Below are positions 1 to 11,300 of a stretch of 64,000 nucleotides of DNA, in pieces. Under the pieces are notes generated by a model. It was not told the origin of the DNA. It made no database searches and saw only the letters and a program-made list of their open reading frames with translations. The position numbers were made by a program, and so were the translations under genes. The stretch comes from Poronia punctata (taxonomy: Eukaryota > Ascomycota > Sordariomycetes > Xylariales > Xylariaceae), in NCBI GenBank assembly GCA_022579005.1, contig MU401468.1, positions 150,925-214,924 on the forward strand, read 5' to 3'. Numbering within the stretch: position 1 is the stretch's first letter; each line of letters opens with the position of its first letter.

Positions 1-930
1 CCGCTGCGGCCCACCTTGTAGGGCCGGCGACATCATCGTAGGGGGCAGACCGCCAGACATGGCGCGTTGGACGTCGTTGTGCTGTCGCTGATACTCGTCG
101 TGCTTGGCTTTGGCTTCGTCGAACCGCGCCTCGGTCTCGGAGCGCCGTGCCTGTAGAGCGCGCAGCTCGTCGTCTAGCCGCTTGATCTCGTCTTGCTCGC
201 GCCGCATCAACACCTCGTACTCGCGCACCTTGGCCTCGAGGGGCTTTAGGACACACTCCAGCACGCTCGGGCTCTTAAGCCGCTGGATGGATCCACCAAC
301 ACCGGCAGGCTCACCGTCATCCATTGCCGACATTCCGGGGAATGTGCCGTGCTGCGAATGTGGGTGCGTAGGCGACGAGCCGCCCGACACCGGCGGCGTG
401 GGTGAGCTGGCTCGTGGGCGTGGACCGGACGGCATAGGTTTGGGCGGGCCGCCGCGTCGCACATTCTGGCGCGACCCCCTAGCTCCCCTATCGCTCATCA
501 CATCCTCCGAACGATTACTTGTGTACGAGGGGGCGCGCGAGTGGCCTTGGTAGTTGTTGGCCACAGGCGGCCTGGAGTTTGGCGGTCCGTTGCGCTGCGG
601 CTGCATGAGGATGGGCGCCTGCGACGAGGGTATCGGTGGAGGCGTCTTGTCGTCAATACTAACACCGAGTCCACCTGGTCCACCTGGAGACCCGGCTGCC
701 GCTGCCATGCCCACTGTCGGTGGGGCGCGGTTGCTTTGTAGGAAGTTGTAATAGTCTTCTTCCGTGTCGAAGCGCGAAGAGTCTCTGCGGTGCGATTGTG
801 GGCCGATAGAGGGCGAGTCCTCCAGATTGACTCCCCGTGGTGACTGTTGTCGCTGGTGTGGTGAAGATCGGTGTGATGGCGAATGCTGCTGTCGTTGTGG
901 TGGGTTCATGGTGGCAGGGTGGAGGTCCAT
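1..930 (-). CDS. N-terminal part of an unrecognised Pro/Ser/Gln-rich protein with a coiled coil (cut by window edge)
   Basis: Reading the minus strand from an ATG at 930, the frame stays open for exactly 310 codons to base 1, so the gene continues off the window. A second in-frame ATG lies at 909. Residues 1-210 are low complexity, rich in Gln, Pro, Ser and Gly, with patches such as QSPRGVNLEDSPSIGPQ and many Ser-Pro pairs that could be phosphorylated. From about residue 213 the composition changes: LKSPSVLECVLKPLEAKV leads into about 70 residues of heptad-like charged sequence (EYEVLMRREQDEIKRLDDEL) predicted to be a coiled coil. I do not recognise the family. An ordered helical segment after a disordered N-terminus suggests a scaffold or cytoskeletal/regulatory protein, but that is inference. 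GC-rich third positions support real coding. No intron is visible in the part shown. Confidence 0.8.
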   Translation of the reverse strand, partial: MDLHPATMNPPQRQQHSPSHRSSPHQRQQSPRGVNLEDSPSIGPQSHRRDSSRFDTEEDYYNFLQSNRAPPTVGMAAAAGSPGGPGGLGVSIDDKTPPPIPSSQAPILMQPQRNGPPNSRPPVANNYQGHSRAPSYTSNRSEDVMSDRGARGSRQNVRRGGPPKPMPSGPRPRASSPTPPVSGGSSPTHPHSQHGTFPGMSAMDDGEPAGVGGSIQRLKSPSVLECVLKPLEAKVREYEVLMRREQDEIKRLDDELRALQARRSETEARFDEAKAKHDEYQRQHNDVQRAMSGGLPPTMMSPALQGGPQR

Positions 931-2365
931 ATACTACCTACTCCTCACCTAACCATGCACATTGATTCCGAGAAATGACGAGCTAGACCGGAGGGTCAAC
1001 GAGGATGTGAGACAGGATCGTCGCCGCCGGGACGTCAGCGGACTGGAACCTCGATACAAAGCAGCGGGCGCAGAGAAGACCAAGAATGAAGGAAGCGAGA
1101 CCAGATGGCTGACGGATGACGAATGACGGGTGGCGGCGGCTGTCGAGGATCAGAAGGTTTAGCAGCCCGATAAGACAGGTCAGCAACAAGCTAAGTCAGT
1201 AAAATCAGTTTGACTCTGAGCAGGATTGTGAGATATCGGTCCTGCGCCTCTACGTTTAAACAAGCGCTGTTCTGCAAATCCGCAAAATCCCAGGTGGTTG
1301 GTACAGTACGCACTAAATCACTTGTGAGGCAGGCTAAAAAGTGAGGAAAGTTGTGGTCACTGGCAATGCGCGCGCTCTGGGCCGCCTTAACGCCATCATC
1401 GGGTGCATCGAGTCCCCATCCCCAGCCACCTGTTTTGAAAAAAAGGAATAGTGAAGCAAGAAATTTGGAGGGTGAACCTGCAGGTACCCCTAGCCGCAGC
1501 TAATCGGATTGCCGTTCATCCCCTGCCAGCTACGTGATCATATCCATACGGCTTTTGCAACGCAACTTCCCTATATTTCTGGGGCCTGATCGGGCATCGT
1601 ATTTCTCTCCTGTTGTTTGGGGAGACATGGGGAAAGAACGTTGGGCTTCAAAGTCTCACTATTTCCCCGCACTGTCCGTTTCCTCACAGTGTAGAAAAAC
1701 TAGTTTACGGTACATATACAAATCATGTATATACTCCTGTGCCTAATTTTGCAATGGCAGCTTGTATATGTAGGTACCTTCATAGTGTGAGAATACTCCA
1801 GACTAGAAGCTTGAAGTTTGAAGCTGCGACCAGATCATATCAGGCCTCGCTTGCTTTATTGACGAGGCCTAAACTGCCAGTCGTCTACCTAGGTTTGTGG
1901 ATCCCTTACCTTTCCCAAGGACAGACACAGACAATATTTGCAATTGACTCGGATTTTGAAATTCAGCGCAGCCACAGCAAGAAGAATTGCTTTTCTCATT
2001 GTGCCTATAAACACCTGAAACACCCATGGTGATGCACATGAACTAATCTACGTATCCTGGGGTTCCTGTTTCAAAAACATCTTAGGATTTGTTGTAGGGG
2101 CCCAGCCTTCGGATCAAGGAACCTGAGCAGTGACCACGCTGACCGAGTTGTCAATTGGCTCGTCGATAAAGGTCATGGCTATGGCTCTACATACTACCCG
2201 TATGTAACTAAATTTTACGAGGCTACGACTACAATTGAAAATAGGATTCGTCTCTTATTATTATTACAAGGCCACAAAACCCTGTCACATCTTTTTCAAT
2301 ATGAGCCATATTCCCCAACCCCAACCACCCTCCACCCTCCACCCTTCACTCTGGCTCAAGCTCTC
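931..2365. other. Intergenic region, no gene seen
   Basis: This holds the 5' flank of the edge gene (about 931-1250, purine-rich) and the 3' flank of the NmrA-like gene. Short open frames, including one of 139 codons at 1613-2032 (+), show no family signature and have AT-rich, non-coding-like composition. No RNA gene or clear repeat was seen. Confidence 0.6.
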
Positions 2366-3521
2366 TCACTGGAAAGCGAAATAGAACAACTGCGTCACCT
2401 GGGGTGGAAGTTCCTTGTAGGGCTCCAGCTTTCCTTCCAACAACAGCTCTCGCAGAGTAGCCTTTTTGTAACCGGGCACTTCCCAGATATCCTTGCCCAA
2501 GCCTTTCACCAGTTCTCCGGTACCCCATGCTTTACGGCAATGCCGGCTTAGAGCCGTGGGTCTACCGTTTATGAAGTCGTCCTCCAGTTGGCTGTCGACC
2601 TTCTCTATCGAGTGATAGAACTTCTGCGGTTCGACACCGTGCTTCTCCTGTAGGACCGCTGCGATGTCACGGCCCGTGGCTTTAAACTCTGAGGGTCCGA
2701 TGGCGCGACCTTGGAGCTCATCCGGGGACGTCTGGGCAAATATCGATGCATAGGCTGCGGCAACGTAGTTGCGCGTGCTGAGATAGAAGCAGACGATGAT
2801 AAGCCACTGATCGTACCTTGTAGGGAATGATGACTGACGAACAATACTGGGAAACATACCAGAATGAAAGTTGTTGATTAGCACTGTCGCCGGTGTAGAT
2901 GATCCTGTTGCCGGATACATCAACACCTAAGATGCTGCGATAAAGAACAAGGTCAGCTTTGTGCGCCCCATGATCTCAGCCGCTTGTTCAAGGTTGTCCT
3001 GTAAGTCTTACGGAAATGCAAGTGACGATTCGGTGAACGATCCGACGTAGACCACTGCAATAGGGACACCGGCTGCCCTGGCTGCTTCTTCAACCTCGCG
3101 TTTGGCCTTGTTCGCCGGGACCCGCAGCCCCTGCTCGTCAACGCGGAAGCCGAAATCCGACGGCACGAACAGCTTCACGTTGGTACGAGGGATGGCTTTT
3201 ATTATGTTGTGTTGCTTGGGGACAACATCACGCGCCGCGAACGAGCTAGCCCTCGTTAGCCATCACGTTAGAAACCATTGCATCCCAGTCACAGCATGCT
3301 TACAGAACAACGTCGATATCTTGCAATGCCGACGCCAGGCTATCCGGGTCGTCTTAGATCCACCTCGGCCGTTTTTACCCCTTTTGGGAGGCTGGATACT
3401 TCGGAGCCGGTCCGATGGATGACCTTGATCGGGGCGCTAGTGGCGACCAGGGCACGGAGGACAGCCGAGCCGACCCAACCCAACCTCTATGACCGTATAT
3501 TGCTATGCGATTGAATGTCAT
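2366..3521 (-). pseudogene. NmrA-like / isoflavone-reductase-like NAD(P)-binding protein, frameshifted
   Basis: Four exons can be joined: 3521-3304, 3245-3012, 2934-2860 and 2777-2366, with introns of 58, 77 and 82 nt and good GT/AG ends. Exon 1 starts MTFNRIAIYGHRGWVGSA, the glycine-rich dinucleotide-binding start of the family; exon 2 carries NVKLFVPSDFGF and GVPIAVVYVGSFTESSLAFP; exon 3 carries GVDVSGNRIIYTGDSANQQLSF; exon 4 carries RNYVAAAYASIFAQTSPDEL and the C-terminal helices. This is the NmrA-like atypical SDR fold, about 310 residues, normal for the family; such proteins are NAD(P)-binding reductases or redox sensors, often in secondary-metabolite loci. Exon 1 is broken: a tandem TCGGC duplication near 3463-3473 shifts the frame, and one extra base near 3354-3355 shifts it back 36 codons later, leaving two in-frame TAA codons between. 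Either a recent pseudogene or assembly errors. It is transcribed in the same direction as the terpene cyclase next door. Confidence 0.75.
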
Positions 3522-4205
3522 TTTGTCCGACATGCACGTATTCCTCGAATGATATTTGAAAAACAGAGATGTATATCAGCGGGCCTTTGACGTCTTATTC
3601 TCTCCAGCAAGGCGTCAAGCCGAGGGGGGGTGAGCTTCATCTTTATAACCTATTCTTGATCTATCGACTACTATTGGTTGATGTACAGATCATTTCGCCT
3701 CCTCTGCCTTATACTGCTATTGGTGTTGGGGTTTACAACCTCGCATAAGCTATGCGGACAGCGGAAAAGGAGAAGCTATATCCCTTTAACATCTATCACG
3801 ATGTAATTCGGGACCATCTTGCTTAAACATGGCCCGTCTCGGTACGTTCTGGGGCATGAGACCAGGGGTTTGCATGGAAATAGCCAGCCCGGGGGAAAAT
3901 GTCAGTTCCATCTAACAGGGGTATTTAGCGGGCATACGACAAGAAAAGGCCTCAACGGGTTTAGCGGCATATGATTTCGCATCCCTCTGCAAGGCTCAAA
4001 TGTCATGGTGACTGTTTCGGCGAGTTTTACTTGAACAATGGTGTTATTAATTCCCTTCCTGAGGATTACTCTCGACAATGACTCTCACGATCCTTTATAG
4101 TGACAATGTCGTGTGCGGTCCAGAGCTATCTCGAAGGTCCTATGGTAACCTGCTTGTACAGTACTTCCAAGGGATGACGAACATGTTCCCCTTGCTGCTG
4201 CTTAC
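3522..4205. other. Intergenic region between NmrA-like gene and terpene cyclase
   Basis: About 680 bp holding the 3' flank of the cyclase and the 5' flank of the NmrA-like gene, both on the minus strand. No open frame with a recognisable product and no repeat was seen. Confidence 0.6.
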
Positions 4206-6082
4206 TCAGCTTTCTACCCGCCCTGTTCTACTTGAAAACACCCAATCCAGAAGGTTGCGGGAGTAGCGAAATACACCATCCGAGATGACAGAGATGCTAA
4301 AGTAGGCCCTACAAAAACCCAACAACCTTTGTATGACGGAAGGTGAAAAGACAGGCGGTGCGGAGGAGACGGCCGTCGACTTTCCGGACGTACGAGTGAT
4401 ATCCCGGTTGAGAAAGTCTGGAGATTTTAGGACCTGCAAACGGCGGGTACTTCGAACTAAATCGCCATCTTTTCCAAAATAGCGCTGGGTCCTGAAGCTG
4501 TGAAATGGGCAACATGTCAGTCAGTGATGACAATACCTCGCCGAATCATCCCTTTGGAGGGTTGGTGGAGGAAGAGGGAGACGAAACGAAAGAGGGGAAT
4601 TAATGATTGGTTACCTCCAGTTCAAATTCGCTCGCGCGGTATTTGCGACGCCTTGGATATACGTCGCCACATGCTCGTCTACCTCGCCGCCCCAGCTAGG
4701 CACCGCCCTCGTCGCATTGTCCCACCTTACGTATCTACTTTCGAGCATCTGGCCGACGTGATCGAAGGCTTCCTGCGGGCTAAAGCCATGCATCCTCGCC
4801 ACAGCTATCAGATTGTGAGGCACAGAATCGGCCTATCGTGTTGTTCAGTACACCGAATACGCTACATGTTTTCACATCGCAGGAAGAGAGGGCGTGGATA
4901 CACTTACCTCCTATTTTGTATATGACATTGTGTCGTTGGCTCTAGGATTAAGACGTTAGCCCAAGCTCCAGAATCATGGTCGTACCTAGTCACTTGATGG
5001 CCCTTTTGCTCATACATGAGGACGAAATCCGAGACCAGTTGTTCGATTTCTTGAATCGCAGGGTGCTCGAACACGTAATCGGGGATTTGAAGTGCGTATG
5101 CGTACTCGACAAGCGCAAAAAGAGGACTGACACCAGCTGAAAGTTGCCTGGTAACCAACATCTCTTCCGGCGTGGGCACCTTGTGAGTTGCCAAGTCCTC
5201 GACCTGGATGAGGGCGCCGTCACAGTACCTGGCCATTGCCTTGGCATAGCGTCTCTGTGCACCTATGAAGAAGCGGATGAGTTATAATGCCTTCATTGTG
5301 CCCATATGGGGGACACTGCAGACGAACCTTCAGTCGCTCTCTGTGGGCTGTCAGTATCAGTGCCACTCTCGGTGATCTGAAGCCGGGTCTTCGGCTTACC
5401 TTTCTTATCCGTTCCCATATCAAGTCGTGCCATTTTACCAGGGACAGCCTCTTTTCATAATGATCCAGAGCCTCGTCACTTGCTCGCATTTCCTCCATCG
5501 GACGTCGAAGACTTTTCATGACCTCTGTCGCTGCTTCTGGTTTGTCCCCCAGTTCGCCCTCGTCGAATACTACGGCTCGTCATCAGCTCCAGGTACTAAA
5601 GGTGCTTCCATCTACACACGTACTGTCGTCGAAGGGGAATACCTAAGGCTTGAATTAGTAGGGGGTATGGGAAAATAAGACGTCGGTCGGAATGCACTCA
5701 CCCAGTTCATCCAGTCACACAACGTTCGGTACTCGGCAGGGCCAGCTTCAGGTGCTACGATAGCAACGAAATAGGCAGCGTCACATTTCTCTACCAGACT
5801 TAGCATCCTCTTGTCGAACGAGCAGAACCTTTGTCACAGTTACTTGTTAGCGAATATCCGGCATGGACCCAGATGGACGATGGGAGAAGGGACCTACTTG
5901 GACATGAAGTCGACCGATTCAGCTTTCACTGGCTCGTAGTTGGGGTTCAGTCTCGGAACCTCTGCGAGGATCGATCGGTAGAAATCTGGAATGGTAACCG
6001 CGACATATTCGGGCTTGTCAACCTCGATTGTCGTCGTCGCTTGCCGCACAGCCTCGGATGATGTCTCGGTCATAACACCCAT
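4206..6082 (-). pseudogene. Class I terpene cyclase (fungal sesquiterpene-synthase type) with an in-frame stop in the NSE metal-binding motif
   Basis: Nine exons give one continuous cyclase: 6082-5898, 5828-5702, 5642-5624, 5569-5400, 5340-5328, 5262-5016, 4941-4908, 4832-4615 and 4497-4206, about 434 codons. Visible marks are VTIPDFYRSILAEVPRLNP near the N-terminus, the Asp-rich Mg-binding motif DDIFDEG assembled across the exon 3/4 junction, the QRRYAKAMARYCDGA helix, RQLSAGVSPLF, the NSE region ANDTMSYTK in exon 7, PHNLIAVARMHG with QEAFDHVG in exon 8, and the RYFG pair in exon 9. These define the fungal pentalenene/aristolochene-like class I fold that ionises farnesyl (or another prenyl) diphosphate; the product cannot be read from sequence. 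The codon at 4913-4911, where the third NSE ligand (Glu) is expected, is TAG, so full-length translation would stop there. The last roughly 70 residues have no family counterpart that I recognise. It may be a young pseudogene or contain a sequencing error. Confidence 0.8.
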
Positions 6083-7023
6083 GATTTACAAAGGCAAAAA
6101 TAAAATCGACCTAGACGATATTACGAGTTGCAAGAAAGTCGAATACTTCTTTTTGCATACCTCATCTACAATGAGAGGAGGAATGGACATACTATATGTT
6201 CAAGTCCCTCGACATGGTCCATCCATCCACCCATCCATCTTCCCTGCATCCTCGAGAGTCGAGATCTCATGCGAAAAGGACCAAAAGTCGTATCGCATTG
6301 TCTGTCAACTGTCCTAGCCCGCAGACTCATGCAGATGTGTTTACGCATCTAGCAAACCCGGCGTGACAATATTCAGCTGAAAAGGAACCACTACCTATCT
6401 CCATCCTCAATCTTGGTCTTGGCTTCTCCGGGTCATCCATCCACCCTTTGCCCCTTGCCCCCCCCTAAGACACGTAGCATCTGAAATTTTCCTTTTCCAA
6501 TTTTTTTTTTACCCCTGCCAACGAAATAGGTAGTTAAAATTTGTTACTCACCTTTGGCACACTTTCAATCCTCTGATAAACTGCCTAGCTTGTCGAGATA
6601 CTTTGTACAATTCCACCACAACCCCACTACCCACCCGGCTACGAGTAGGTCGGCATCTAGAAATCGCGAGAGACTTAGGGTGTTATTACATCCAAGGTCT
6701 GACATTCAGCCCAACCATACATAACCGTTCTCTGTTCGTTTATACCACGTATCCTATTATGTTCGAGCCTGAGCGGCTGACTTTTACCAGATGCGGCTTA
6801 GACTCCGCTATCGAGGAATGGCTCTAAGCGAATGGTTAGGTTTAGCTGATTGTCATGTTCCGTTCAACACGCTTAAATGGTTGTTTACCTGCCGGTTACA
6901 TACGATATGGCCAGAATAGAACCTGGGTGCCTGGTCTACGTGTTAAAAAAAAAAGAAAGGCCAGCTCACCAGCTTTACCACATGTAGTAGCTATGTATAT
7001 CTGTCATCAAACATATTTTTCCT

Positions 7024-7051
7024 CTTCTTTCTTTCTTTCTTTCTTTCTTTC
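7024..7051. repeat. (CTTT)n microsatellite
   Basis: About six uninterrupted CTTT units are read directly in the intergenic region 3' of FKS1. Confidence 0.9.
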
Positions 7052-7118
7052 AGCGGAGCTTGACAGAGCAAAGGAGTTACTTAGGTACTTATTAGCCGCA
7101 TTCACCGTAATAAATGGG

Positions 7119-7136
7119 TAAGTAAGTAAGTAAGTA
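7119..7136. repeat. (TAAG)n microsatellite
   Basis: About four and a half TAAG/AGTA units in tandem, read directly. Confidence 0.85.
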
Positions 7137-7985
7137 TGCAACTGAAATGTCTTCTTCCACGAATCTTTTTTCTACCAGGGACAACACGGACACAGGAGAA
7201 GAAGAAGAAGAAAGCCCCCTCCTTCCAAATGGGAGGGAAACCGACCAACCAACCTACCATCCAAGCGGGAAACATAGGTAGGTACTTTACATACATACAT
7301 ACCCCGCAGAGAACATGAACATGAAAACACGGCACCCAAACCTACTTTATCTAGATACCTTACACATACATACAAGTCCTCGAAAGGTGAAGGGCTAGCT
7401 AGGTAAAGGTGTACCGGTAGGTCCCCAGAGAAGAAAAGAAAAAGTGGCCGGCCGGACTTACTTTTTCCCCAAATATTACCGGTACCGGAAACTACGAGTA
7501 AGCCGAGGAACCACGCGTTACATTATGTACATACCAGGCGAGGGAAGAGCTAACCTAGGTATGTACGTACGAGTACATATAACTACCTACATACCTAGCC
7601 GCGCGCTGGGGACAGGACGAGATGCGCTTCTTTTTTACCGATACATATACGGCTGCAAATATATATATCATGTATAGTAGGATTTTCGTATTTCCAAATA
7701 GCGGATCTTTCTCATCTTACCTATTCCCCTCCTCATCTTGAATAAGTACTTACTCGTAGTAAACAAAGAAAGAAAAAAGAAAAAAAAAACCATCCTCATA
7801 CCTTCCATTTTTTCCCCTACTTACCACGTACATGTACACCGCTTCCTCCAAGCAACATACATATCCACTTCTCTCCCGGCTCTATCTAGGTATCTAGAAT
7901 TGTGGGAGTATGGTAAAGATGTTTCTGCCATTAGAGTTATAAATAAATAAAACGCTCCATACTACATAGGGGGTGATTTACGGCA

Positions 7986-8004
7986 TGTATATATATATAT
8001 ATAC
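7986..8004. repeat. (TA)n microsatellite
   Basis: Alternating TA for about 19 bases, framed by GTATA and TACAT, so the tract is a perfect self-complementary element; close to the FKS1 3' end. Confidence 0.85.
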
Positions 8005-8375
8005 ATGATGCAAAACCTCCCCCTTTCAACTGAGCAAGGCATATATCTACAGGCAGACTCATCCAAGTAACCTAGAAGCTCGCTTCTACTTTGAGGGGAT
8101 ACCGTCACGTCGATTTTGATCATGTTTGTTATCATTCAGTTGAAAGGAACCAACTATGTGTATTTATGCCTGCGAGTCTAATAAAAAACAGAACGACGAA
8201 ATAAAGGAGGCGAGTGCCATGCCACACCCCGACATTACAAAACCAGGGTACGATGACGAGTATAGCCTCTGAAAAGCCGATCTGACCTGGGCATGAAAAA
8301 AGAGAGAAAGAGAGCCGTCATTCATTAGCTCAAAGCCATCTTTACTATGTATGATACAAGGATCGCTAAAAATGT

Positions 8376-11300
8376 TTATAGGAATCGGAACTTCCTCTCG
8401 TCCGAAGAACCGGTTCTCTGCGGACCATCGGCCTTGGTCCACGAAGCTGTGCCTGGACCAGAATATCCTGGTGATTTCGTACCCGTTTCCGTGTGATTCT
8501 TGGTGTTGTCCCTGAGGTGGAAGTTGTCGGGTTGGACCAGACGGAAAGGTAATTGACCGTTCAGGTCCGCCACAATCTTGTCAGAGATGATCATCTTGCG
8601 ACCGACGGCAGGTCCAACAATAAGAGCGAGGAAAAGGACCAGCAAGGTAAAGTACAGGACCGCATAGCGAATCACCCGTCTTCGGCGCAGTTTAGATTGC
8701 TTCATCGAGTAGATAGGAGGTCGGATTTGACGACTATGAGAAATGTTAGCCACGAAACGAGACATGGGTAGAGAAAGAAAAAGAGAGACTTGGACATACC
8801 TCGGACGAAGCCAGAACAGCATAATGGAGTGCAACTTGTCAATCTGCGGAATGATGATGATGGGAAGCATCAGGAAGAGCAGGACGTGACCAAGAAGAAA
8901 GTCGGCGGCGAACATGCTCAGCTCCGTGATCTTGCACAGGAATTCGCGAGCCGGCTGAGAAACGGAGTGCCAGCCCATAGAATACCACTTGCCCGTCCAG
9001 AATGCAATGTTGGCCTGGTCCGTCTTGAGCTCACGCGTCAGCGCTGTCGAGATGATCAGCTTGAGTATGAAGCGCTGTATGGCAACGACGGTAATCATTC
9101 CGAGGAGGGTCTTGGTGAAGTCGAAGCCCTCGAGGAAGAACATGACCTCGAAGAAGATGATGAGGGCGATGACGGCGATGGCGTGAGCAATAGCCGCCAA
9201 CACGCTTCCAAACTTCTTGCAGCACATGCTCAGAAGGGGACCGGCACAGCATGCCAAGGCGAAGAAGAAGAACAAGACGCCAGCATTGACTGCGATGGGC
9301 GCAAAGGCAACAATGGCAACACGGATGAGCGACGCCGTCGCCTCGGCCTTGCTATCATTGTCGATGACACCGGTCTGGGCGTTGATGAACAGATAGGGGA
9401 TGAGCGTGGAGGCGACGAGAAGCAGGGGAGAGATGATCTCGCCAAAGAAAACGTTGGTTATGGCGGCGCGGGGCACGTCGGCAGATAGCTTAGCCGACGG
9501 GTCACCCAAAGCCTTGCGCTTGTAACCTGTAATCCTCGTGCGGGAAAGGCGGCAAAAGGCGATCCACGAAGACGAGTGCGATCGTGAATTACCACGCGAC
9601 AGCCAGCGGAGGAAGTCACGGTAGTCGATGAAAAAGTCGTTCCATGCAAACTGATGCGGGTTGTACAAGAAGGGACAGATGACCAAGGCGACGAGCGAGA
9701 TCCAGAAGTAGATGAGCGCCGCTTGCCAGACCGTCAGCGAGGCGAAGAGCAAGCACATCAACAGTCTAGAGCCCATGTAGATACAAGGGCCAGCAAAGCG
9801 AGAGTAGAGGACGCCAAAGGGAATACGAGCGGTAGCAAAGCCTCGACCAGTTCCGATGTAGCGGGCACCGCCGAAAGAGAGATCCTGTGTGACGGAATTC
9901 GCGTAGATTTGAGTCACAAAGACCTCAAACAGAGGAGAGCCCGAGAAGAATTGCTTGGAGAATCGAGTGGCGGCGCGGAGGACACCACGTTCCGTAAGCT
10001 CCTGAACGACCAGAGGGATGTAGGCGAGGAAGAAGACGACAAAGATGGAAATGACACAACGCCACATCCAATCCATGAGCGCATCCGTGTTGTTGCAACC
10101 AGTAGGGTAGAGGGCGTCGGTGATGGGCACGGCAGGGTTGTAGTCGCAAGCAATCGTCTCATGTCGCACCGCTCCAATGTTGATGGCGACAAGCATGAAG
10201 ACCTGGACCGAAAGCAAGATGAAGATGTTCTGCACGTGGAAACCACCGTGGGCATAGTAGAAGGAAAGGAAGCGATCCAGCGGCAGCTGCGTGCCCAGAT
10301 AGTAGTATTCACGCGACAGCAACTGTTCACCCATGCCAGTACCGATCTTGGTTGTGAAGTTGAGAATCGAACCAAAACCCAGATCACGGCCTTTACCGCA
10401 TTGGTAGTACTCGCAGTGCTTGATCCGCCCACCGCGCAACATGGCCGTCATACCAGCATAGATATCTTCGTTCAGGTGGAGGCCCTTTTGCGCCTTGGAC
10501 ACACCTCCTCGCGTCGTCATAAAGATACCGTTCAGGAAATCCGGATGGCCGTAGTGAAGCTTACCGCCGATCTGGGCCAGCGTTCTTGCGAACAAAGTAC
10601 CAAACGTCTGTTCCTTACCGGCCGCCACGTCACCGAGAATTCCAATGTTCTCCGAGAAAATGTACTCGCGAGCACCCAGAATGGCAACAGGCGCGTTAGA
10701 CTCGTTCTTCACCCCAGGCGTGTAGGGCGAAACATTGTCCGTCTTCATCTCTTCAAACTCGGCCAACACGGATCGGATCTTGAGACATTCTTCCAAGTAG
10801 TTGTCCTGGTTAGCGTCGATGAGCTGAATGTACTCGCCACGGTAGAAGATGATGGCATGATTCTGATTATCGGACTTGCCATCGCCCAGCACGGGGTTGC
10901 CAGAGAGTTGAATTCTGAACTTGGGCTTTCTGAGACCGCTTTCCAAGATCTCCGAGTGACCATCAATCAGAGCAGAGTAGATACGCGGTTCCTCGCCCTC
11001 GGCTACAGGAGGCTCCTCATCAAGATAGGCGATCTGTAGGTCGGGATAGGCGCGGAGAAGGAACTCGGCGTTTTCCATTTCTTCCTTCTTGAACTTGGCA
11101 TAGCGCTGCATCGAAACGATAAGCTTGAACTTCCTGCGAGCCATTCTCTCCAGTTCCCGCTCCAGCTTGTCCGAGTTGCCACCAAACATCTGGACGACTT
11201 CGGGGTTTTCGACACGGTATAGCAGCTTGATGGCACGACTATAGTTCATGAAGCCAGAAATGGTACGATAGAGTGTTTGGGAACGAAGCGAAGCCCAGAT

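Larger units (their letters stand above)
6083..8375. other. Intergenic region rich in simple repeats
   Basis: This 2.3 kb holds the cyclase 5' flank and the FKS1 3' flank. It contains a CTTT tract (about 7026-7050), a TAAG tract (7119-7136), an alternating TA tract (about 7987-8003), poly-A/purine runs, and several copies of the octamer TACGAGTA/TACTCGTA. No coding region was recognised. Confidence 0.6.

Noticed and set aside
4990..5262. 90-codon open frame in another frame over cyclase exon 6
   Set aside because: It gives no terpene-cyclase motif, while the chosen frame joins all motifs.
9654..11039. 461-codon open frame on the + strand
   Set aside because: It lies wholly antisense to the FKS1 catalytic exon; its Arg/Glu/Asp-rich composition is the mirror of FKS1 codons and shows no motif.
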